A program made the translations under genes and the position numbers. From NCBI GenBank assembly GCA_031274005.1, contig JAISQU010000325.1, forward strand, positions 1-5,994: 5,994 bases of DNA, read 5' to 3'. The stretch is from Spirochaetales bacterium. GTDB lineage: Bacteria; Spirochaetota; Spirochaetia; DTKZ01. Of the stretch, positions 5,988 to 5,994 are shown piece after piece; the stretch's first letter is position 1, and every line of letters starts with the position of its first letter. The notes under the pieces were generated by a model that saw only the letters and a list, made by a program, of their open reading frames with translations, had not been told where the DNA came from and did no database searches.

Positions 5988-5994
5988 ATGAAAG

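Noticed and set aside
5764..5991. 75-codon plus-strand frame in the right intergenic region
   Set aside because: It runs straight through the 17-bp palindrome and all motif copies, has an Arg/Ser-rich composition and no visible ribosome site. It is more likely read through repetitive DNA than a gene.

Overview
The window is almost entirely one minus-strand operon for an F-type (F1Fo) ATP synthase, read from right to left. In transcription order it holds a small helical leader gene resembling the RsbRD N-terminal domain (5733-5218), then atpB (a), atpE (c), atpF (b), atpH (delta), atpA (alpha), atpG (gamma) and the first 267 codons of atpD (beta), which runs off the left edge. This is the canonical bacterial order B-E-F-H-A-G-D. 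atpC would be expected just beyond position 1. Spacing is tight: gaps of 6, 39, 13, 9 and 10 bp, plus two overlaps (atpF/atpH by 1 bp, atpH/atpA by 7 bp). Everything is therefore probably on one transcript.

The membrane part (a, b, c) forms the ion channel, rotor ring and stator stalk. Delta joins the stator to the alpha/beta head, gamma is the rotating shaft, and beta (with alpha) carries the nucleotide sites. All hallmark residues I could check are intact: Walker A and B in alpha and beta, the alpha arginine finger, the beta catalytic glutamate, the subunit a arginine, and the subunit c carboxylate. The enzyme looks functional. The usual atpI is not seen. The position directly before atpB is taken by the RsbRD-like gene.

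Right of the operon (5734-5994, about 260 bp) I see no convincing gene. It holds a plausible sigma-70-type promoter for the operon, a perfect 17-bp inverted repeat just upstream of its -35, a second 8-bp hairpin, and three copies (two direct, one inverted) of a 12-15 bp motif that can pair in alternative ways. This looks like repetitive intergenic DNA.

Organism: a bacterium of moderate GC (roughly 50-55% over most of the window). Subunits a, c and alpha read like those of anaerobic Clostridia-type enzymes. The RsbRD-like leader protein would fit a spirochaete (Treponema-like) or a firmicute. This is inference from remembered family patterns and is not certain. Composition changes near position 800: the atpD portion is clearly more GC-rich (about 62% by hand count of 1-480) than atpG and atpA (about 50-53% in sampled stretches).
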